This document shows, piece after piece, positions 59,532 through 64,000 of a stretch of 64,000 nucleotides of DNA (its first letter is position 1; every line of letters begins with the position of its first letter). A program made the translations under genes and the position numbers. This stretch comes from Saccharopolyspora shandongensis (GTDB lineage: Bacteria; Actinomycetota; Actinomycetes; Mycobacteriales; Pseudonocardiaceae). The notes below the pieces were generated by a model. It saw nothing but the letters and a program-made list of their open reading frames with translations. It did not search any database and was not told the DNA's origin. The DNA lies in NCBI RefSeq assembly GCF_900106995.1, contig NZ_FNOK01000014.1, positions 124,001-188,000 on the forward strand. Reading direction: 5' to 3'.

Positions 59532-59549
59532 GCTTGCCACGCGGCAAGC
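59532..59549. promoter_or_regulatory. Inverted repeat GCTTGCC-ACGC-GGCAAGC upstream of the ATP-grasp gene
   Basis: Perfect 7-bp arms with a 4-base spacer, about 200 bases before the ATP-grasp start, in an otherwise gene-free 304-base stretch (59445-59748). It has the shape of a TetR- or MarR-type operator. No other motif is clear in that stretch. Confidence 0.4.
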
Positions 59550-59748
59550 AAATCCGAGTGCATCGAGCACGCGACGGTGTCACCGGTTCGCCCCGGTCGG
59601 CTGCGCCGATTGGTGTTGCAGGCCGCAGGAGTACCAGGTTGGCCGCCGGATTCTTTGCTTCGGGACGCTGAAGAAACATCATCCCCGGGTACGGTCGTGT
59701 CCGCGACGCCGTCGCAAAACCGAATGCGCCGATACGGAGGAGCGGTCC

Positions 59749-60990
59749 ATGCCACAGCCCGAACCGGCCATCAAGAACCCGGACAAGGGATACGTAGCGC
59801 TTCTCGGATGGAGCCTCAGCGCGGTGGAGGCTCTCGACCGGTTCGATCGACGTTACGTTGTCGTAGCGCCGGACTGGGCCGAGGAGTACTGCTCCGAGCA
59901 CGACATTCCCTACGTGCCATGGAACTTCGAACGGCTCAACGACCGCTCCATGGAGATCGCCGAGACCTTGAAGCAGGAAGGCGTCGACGTCACGATCCCG
60001 CTGTTCGAGGAGACGGTGGAGTGGGCGGGGGCGATCAACGCCGTCCTGCTGGACAATCCGCGCCTGTTCGGCCAGGCCATGCTGCTCCGGGACAAGGCGC
60101 TGATGAAGCGCCGCGCGCAGCTCGGCGGGATCCGGGTCGGGATCTTCGAGGAGGCCCACGACCGGGAGGACGTGATCCGCTTCCTCAAGCGCGTCAACCA
60201 GACGCTGCTCAAGCTCGACGGCGACCCGAACGACCCGATCCACGTCAAGGCGTTCGACAAGGCCGGATGTCTCGGGCACCGCGTCATCCGCACCCCCGAC
60301 GAGATCGACACGATTCCGGACGAGGAGTTCCCGGTCCTCATGGAATCACATCTCGACGGCTGGGAATTCGCCGTCGAGGCGTGGATCCACAACGGGAAGA
60401 TCAAGTTCCTCAACATCTCCGAGTACGTGACGCTCGGGTACTCGGTGTTCGCCCCGGCGACCCCGGAACTGGAGAAGTACCGGCCGCAGATCACGGCGCA
60501 GATCGAGAAGCTCATCAAGACCTTCGACATCGAGTTCGGCTTCGTGCACCCGGAGTACTTCGTCACCAGCGACGGCGAGATGTACTTCGGCGAGGTCGCC
60601 TACCGGCCGCCGGGCTTCAAGGTCTTCGAGCTGCTCGAGCGGGCATACGGGTTCAACGCCTACCAGGGGCTGGTGCTGGCCTTCGATCCGAAGACGACCG
60701 AGGAGGAGATCGATGCCTTCTTCCCGCGCGAGGTCGTCGACGCGTCCGGGGTCGCGGGCTGCTTCGGCGTCTACCCGCGCCGACGGGTCGTCGCCGAACT
60801 GCAGATCCCGGAGGACACCGAGGACGACGATTACTACGAGTCGCACGACCTCTCGGCGCCGATGGAGGAGACGGTCACCAAGAGGACCGCGTTCGGCAAC
60901 CACTGGGGTCTGGTCTACTTCTTCGGTGACGACCCCTACCGGATGCGCGAACTGTTGAAGAAGCAGGAAGAGCTCGACTTCTACGTCTGA
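59749..60990 (+). CDS. ATP-grasp-fold ligase of unknown substrate
   Basis: A 413-aa protein. The layout is that of carboxylate-amine ligases: a pre-ATP-grasp Rossmann part (YVALLGWSLSAVEALDRF), a central LLRDKALMKRRAQLGG block typical of ATP-grasp entry helices, a lid region, and C-terminal metal/ATP residues in FVHPEYFVTSDGEMYFGEVA. I cannot name a family; relatives include carbamoyl-phosphate-synthase-like and peptide-bond-forming ligases. The ribosome site ACGGAGGAG is excellent. It is followed 39 bases later by the 675-aa protein at 61030, so the two form an operon. Confidence 0.75.
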   Translation: MPQPEPAIKNPDKGYVALLGWSLSAVEALDRFDRRYVVVAPDWAEEYCSEHDIPYVPWNFERLNDRSMEIAETLKQEGVDVTIPLFEETVEWAGAINAVLLDNPRLFGQAMLLRDKALMKRRAQLGGIRVGIFEEAHDREDVIRFLKRVNQTLLKLDGDPNDPIHVKAFDKAGCLGHRVIRTPDEIDTIPDEEFPVLMESHLDGWEFAVEAWIHNGKIKFLNISEYVTLGYSVFAPATPELEKYRPQITAQIEKLIKTFDIEFGFVHPEYFVTSDGEMYFGEVAYRPPGFKVFELLERAYGFNAYQGLVLAFDPKTTEEEIDAFFPREVVDASGVAGCFGVYPRRRVVAELQIPEDTEDDDYYESHDLSAPMEETVTKRTAFGNHWGLVYFFGDDPYRMRELLKKQEELDFYV

Positions 60991-61029
60991 CGACGCCGTG
61001 GACGCAGGAGACCTACCCGAGGGAACCCT

Positions 61030-63057
61030 TTGAAACCGACCGCCGACGTCGCGGGTGAGGTCACGACGCTGGACAAGCGCGTGGCCTCGCTCGACGCCGC
61101 TGTTCAAGCCATGGCCGAGACCCGCGACTTCGGAAAGCACACGAAGCTGCGGCGGGTCCTGGAAGCGTTGCGGCGGGTGCTGCTGCAGCCGGGCGGCGCC
61201 GCGGCGGTCCAGGCCCGGGCGCAGGCGTTGGAGGAAGCCGGCCTGTTCGCGGGGACGGACTGGGCCTCTCCGGAGATCCTTCTCCCGTCACTGGTCGGCC
61301 CCGGGCTGCGCAGTGGAGACGCGGACACCGTCGTGGTGGAGGCGACCAGCGAGCTGCGGATGCTCGCTGTCGCTCGCGGCGACTTCGCGCACCCGACCTT
61401 CTCCGCCGAGGACGCCCGCCAGTTCCTCTCCCAGGTGCTGGCGATGAACCTGGAGCTGCTGTTCACCCCGCCCAGCGAGGCGGAGCGGACCCGGCAGGGC
61501 CGGACTGCGCAGCTGATCCGGGACCTGTTCCGGCACCTCGCCGACGAGATCGGCTACGACAGCGTCCTGGACAAGCTGGTCGACGAGATCTGGCGGATCC
61601 TGCGCCAGCGCCCGATCCAGGTCGACCAGGTGCAGTCGCTGATCACCCGGATCGCGATCTACCGCGGCGATCCGGACGTCGACCTGGGCGCGTCGTCCGG
61701 GCAGGGCCTCGACAGACTCATCACCAGCCTGTTCGGGACCACCGAGGCGTGCCGGGACGCCCCGGGCCTCGACGTCTTCCGCTCCCGGCTGGAGGCGATG
61801 GACGCCGGAGGCCTGCAGTACGAGGCCACCGGGTTCGCCCGGGCGATGCACGACACCGGTCTGGTGTCGCCGTACCACGCGGAGCTGCTGCGGTTCCTGC
61901 GGCATGAGAGCGACTACCTCGTAGGCGAAGCGCTCGGGTTGTCCGACACCGGCCGGAACTGCCTGCTGCGCTACAGCGATCTGGTGCATCGGCTGATCGA
62001 GGAGGCCGTGCACCCGCAGACCGCGCAGTGCATCTACGGGCTGGCACTGCTGCTCGACCGCGGCATCCTCTACGAGGCGCCGGTAGTGCCCGCGCTGTGG
62101 CGGCAGCTGGCTCTGGACCTCTCCCCGGTCGCGCAGGAGCGGTTGGCGACGGTGTTCGGCGACCAGCCGGAGCCGAAGGCACGGCTGATCGCGGGAGTGC
62201 TGTCGATGCTGGGCCAGCCGCTCGGCGTCGGGCAGGGCGACAATCCGACCTGCCAGTCGGCCCGCGCGCTGTCGATGTGGGCCTACAACGACCCGGACTA
62301 CCTGCTGCAGGTGGTGGTCTGGGCGGCCCGCGACGACGAGGTCATCATGCACTTCGAGGGCCGGCCGGTCTCGTCGAAGTACAGCGCGTCCGGGGTCGCG
62401 AACAAGGTGCCGATGGACCTGGACCCCGTGTCGTTGCTCGTGGTGCCCCACCTGGACCGGATCTACGCCGAGATGGGGAGGCGCTGCGCCGATCGGCCCG
62501 GGGACCCGCACCGGTGGGTCAACCCCGAGTTCCACGGCTGGTGGGCGGCTCGCGGATTCTGGATCAACGTCGAGGTCGAGACCGGGAGACTGATCGGCCT
62601 TGACGAGTTCCTGCGGCAGTTCCACGCGAGCTACCACCCGTCCTACAACGGCGGGCAGCCGGTGATCCATCCACAGCCGGCCGGCGTCGCCGTCACCGAC
62701 AGCGCGGCCCGCTACGTCGGCTGGCACGCGATCACGATCCTGCGGGTCGCGCCGGACCCGCAAGACGTCATGCGGGTGTACTTCTTCAACCCGAACAACG
62801 ACAGCGGCCAGGACTGGGGCGACGGCGTCGTGGTCTCCACCGCGGGCAACGGTGAGCGGTTCGGTGAGGCCTCGCTGCCGTTCGACCAGTTCGCGTCGCG
62901 GCTCTACATCTTCCACGCCGACCCGCTCGAGCGCGGCGAGCCGGAGCGGGTGCCCGCCGAGGACGTCGTGCGGATCACCGGCTACATCGAGCGCAGCTGG
63001 GGGGCCGACCGGCTGCCGCCGGGGACGCTGCAGGCATCGAAGGACCCGCAGTCCTGA
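61030..63057 (+). CDS. Large protein with a possible C-terminal cysteine-peptidase-like domain
   Basis: A 675-aa soluble protein, no signal or membrane segment. Residues 1-380 are mostly helical and unrecognised. The C-terminal half has NPTCQSARALSMWA with Cys408, GWHAITILRV with His566 and VYFFNPNNDSG with Asn587. The order and spacing resemble a papain/C39-like Cys-His-Asn triad. No family is recognised with confidence. The TTG at 61030 follows GAGGG; a later start is possible but would not affect the domain. Its partner is the ATP-grasp gene just upstream. Confidence 0.7.
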   Translation: MKPTADVAGEVTTLDKRVASLDAAVQAMAETRDFGKHTKLRRVLEALRRVLLQPGGAAAVQARAQALEEAGLFAGTDWASPEILLPSLVGPGLRSGDADTVVVEATSELRMLAVARGDFAHPTFSAEDARQFLSQVLAMNLELLFTPPSEAERTRQGRTAQLIRDLFRHLADEIGYDSVLDKLVDEIWRILRQRPIQVDQVQSLITRIAIYRGDPDVDLGASSGQGLDRLITSLFGTTEACRDAPGLDVFRSRLEAMDAGGLQYEATGFARAMHDTGLVSPYHAELLRFLRHESDYLVGEALGLSDTGRNCLLRYSDLVHRLIEEAVHPQTAQCIYGLALLLDRGILYEAPVVPALWRQLALDLSPVAQERLATVFGDQPEPKARLIAGVLSMLGQPLGVGQGDNPTCQSARALSMWAYNDPDYLLQVVVWAARDDEVIMHFEGRPVSSKYSASGVANKVPMDLDPVSLLVVPHLDRIYAEMGRRCADRPGDPHRWVNPEFHGWWAARGFWINVEVETGRLIGLDEFLRQFHASYHPSYNGGQPVIHPQPAGVAVTDSAARYVGWHAITILRVAPDPQDVMRVYFFNPNNDSGQDWGDGVVVSTAGNGERFGEASLPFDQFASRLYIFHADPLERGEPERVPAEDVVRITGYIERSWGADRLPPGTLQASKDPQS

Positions 63058-63161
63058 CCCGCGTGCTCCCCGGCATCGCGAATTCTCTGCCGGGCCTGCT
63101 GCGAGGTGCCAACGCGCAACCGGTTCCAGTGCTGACGTGTTGCCATCGACGATCTGCGGCT

Positions 63162-63623
63162 TTAGTTGTCCTGGTGGGGGCAGCCCGGGATCGCTGCCGC
63201 CCGTGCGAGCGCGGTGTGGATCGTGCTGTGGCACTCCAGCAGAGCGTGGAGTCCGGCCGCATGGAGGGCCTCTTGGACGGCCGAGTTCGAGGTGACGACG
63301 CGGAGGGTTCCGCCGCGGGCCTGGATCAGCATGTGGGCATGGGTCAGCAACTGCAGGTCCGGGACGTTGAGTAGGTACATGGTGCTGAGGTCTATGACGA
63401 CCAGCCGCGTCGTCGACGAGGGTTGCGGCCAGAGGATGGTCTCAAGCTTTTCCACCGTCTCGGGGTCGACGGTTCCGCTGACGGTGACGACGATCGTGTC
63501 CGGCTGGGGAAAGGTCACCTGGAGGCTCGACCCGGCCACTGGGCTTTCCCTGATGCTCTCCCGGAGCGCCACGGCTTGCGCTTCCTCGGTGGGGGCATCG
63601 GGAAACTGGTCCTCAGGAGTCAT
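63162..63623 (-). CDS. STAS-domain protein without the phosphorylatable serine
   Basis: A 153-aa protein with a STAS fold like anti-anti-sigma factors: VVTVSGTVDPETVEKLE, then RLVVIDLSTMYLLNVPDLQLL. In SpoIIAA-type antagonists the loop reads D-S-S-G with a phosphorylated Ser; here the matching residues are N-V-P-D (86-89), so control by an RsbW-type kinase is unlikely. It may be a constitutive antagonist or a sensor. No kinase or sigma gene is adjacent. Confidence 0.8.
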   Translation of the reverse strand: MTPEDQFPDAPTEEAQAVALRESIRESPVAGSSLQVTFPQPDTIVVTVSGTVDPETVEKLETILWPQPSSTTRLVVIDLSTMYLLNVPDLQLLTHAHMLIQARGGTLRVVTSNSAVQEALHAAGLHALLECHSTIHTALARAAAIPGCPHQDN

Positions 63624-64000
63624 TCGGTCTTCCCCCCATGCGCGGGCGAGCCTCCTTGCGGCTCATCCCGGTCGTCGTGGCGTTCCCGCGCACGTTGGGT
63701 GTACGCAGTGCAACTTCGCATGATCCTATAGTTTGCTTGTCCGGTGGCAATCAAGTGGCGTGGGCGCCTTTCCGTGCAACACGTCGGTCGCCGAACGCTC
63801 GGCTCGGAACTGCGACGTGCGAGTGCCGCTTGGCTGGGAAGCGGAGGTTGGCGTCGCCGCTCGCGAACAGATTCATTGCCAATTGGCAACTAATCGAACT
63901 AGGATCGCAGCAGTACGCCTCGGGCGACGTCGGGGGCGTCCGAGGCGTATCTTTCACGGGCGGCTCGTGTGAAGAGCGCCCTGAAAATCCACCGTGCCAA
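63624..64000. other. Terminal 377 bp: possible promoter and hairpin, no gene recognised
   Basis: Short frames here have no coding character. A perfect palindrome TTGCCAATTGGCAA (63876-63889) includes a -35-like TTGCCA, and TAGGAT (63900-63905) follows at 18-base spacing. Then TACGCCTCGG (63914-63923) pairs with CCGAGGCGTA (63940-63949), followed by TCTTTC. This could be an operator-promoter and leader hairpin of a plus-strand gene that begins near or beyond the window edge. Confidence 0.35.

Overview
The window is high-GC DNA with dense, often overlapping genes, GTG/TTG starts and actinobacterial gene families: KshA/HsaA/HsaC steroid enzymes, a mycofactocin-type SDR, IniA/IniC-like dynamins, many universal stress proteins, an Acg-like nitroreductase and AfsR-type debris. 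I infer a filamentous actinomycete, probably Pseudonocardiaceae (Saccharopolyspora/Amycolatopsis-like). That placement rests on gene content, not on a search. I saw no rRNA, tRNA, CRISPR array or intact insertion sequence.

Region 1 (1-12.2 kb) is a steroid-type catabolic cluster: two KstD-like flavoproteins (one cut by the window edge), KshA oxygenase, a ketosteroid-isomerase-like protein, HsaA-like and HsaC-like ring A/B enzymes, three SDRs, a MaoC-type hydratase, a SnoaL-like protein and an MHS-family transporter. Three gene-control regions carry a CAAG-N2-CTTG-type palindrome resembling the KstR2 box, so a TetR-type regulator encoded elsewhere probably controls the cluster. KshB, HsaB and HsaD are not in the window.

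Region 2 (12.3-21.8 kb) starts with a decayed AfsR-type TPR regulator, then a tight plus-strand block: an Hsp70 ATPase domain that ends in a membrane anchor and a Gly/Ser tail instead of a substrate-binding domain, a 779-aa acidic repeat protein, two dynamin-like GTPases (IniA/IniC-like) and a glycine-zipper repeat protein. This is the best candidate in the window for an incompletely described membrane-linked system.

Region 3 (21.9-34.6 kb) is mixed metabolism: phosphoesterase, NmrA-like protein, a channel-like membrane protein, a GH65 phosphorylase with its beta-phosphoglucomutase, fumarase and malic enzyme, quinone oxidoreductase and a DJ-1/PfpI protein. Fragments of a CoA-transferase and of a Na+/H+ antiporter lie among them.

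Region 4 (34.9-56 kb) resembles a DosR/DevR dormancy island: eight universal stress proteins, NAD-type formate dehydrogenase, a GNAT/acyl-CoA-synthetase fusion, a CBS protein, an Acg-like nitroreductase, Hsp20, PPK2 and a second GH65 enzyme. Palindromes of the form GGGNC-N4-GNCCC lie at key promoters. Together the genes suggest redox balancing, carbon-store phosphorolysis and polyphosphate use during hypoxia or stasis.

Region 5 (56.4-64 kb) has a secreted trypsin-like protease between two paralogous GATase1-AraC regulators, then an ATP-grasp ligase paired with a 675-aa protein that carries a possible Cys-His-Asn triad (a second candidate novel system), and a STAS protein lacking the phosphorylatable serine. 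The last 380 bases hold only a possible promoter and a hairpin.
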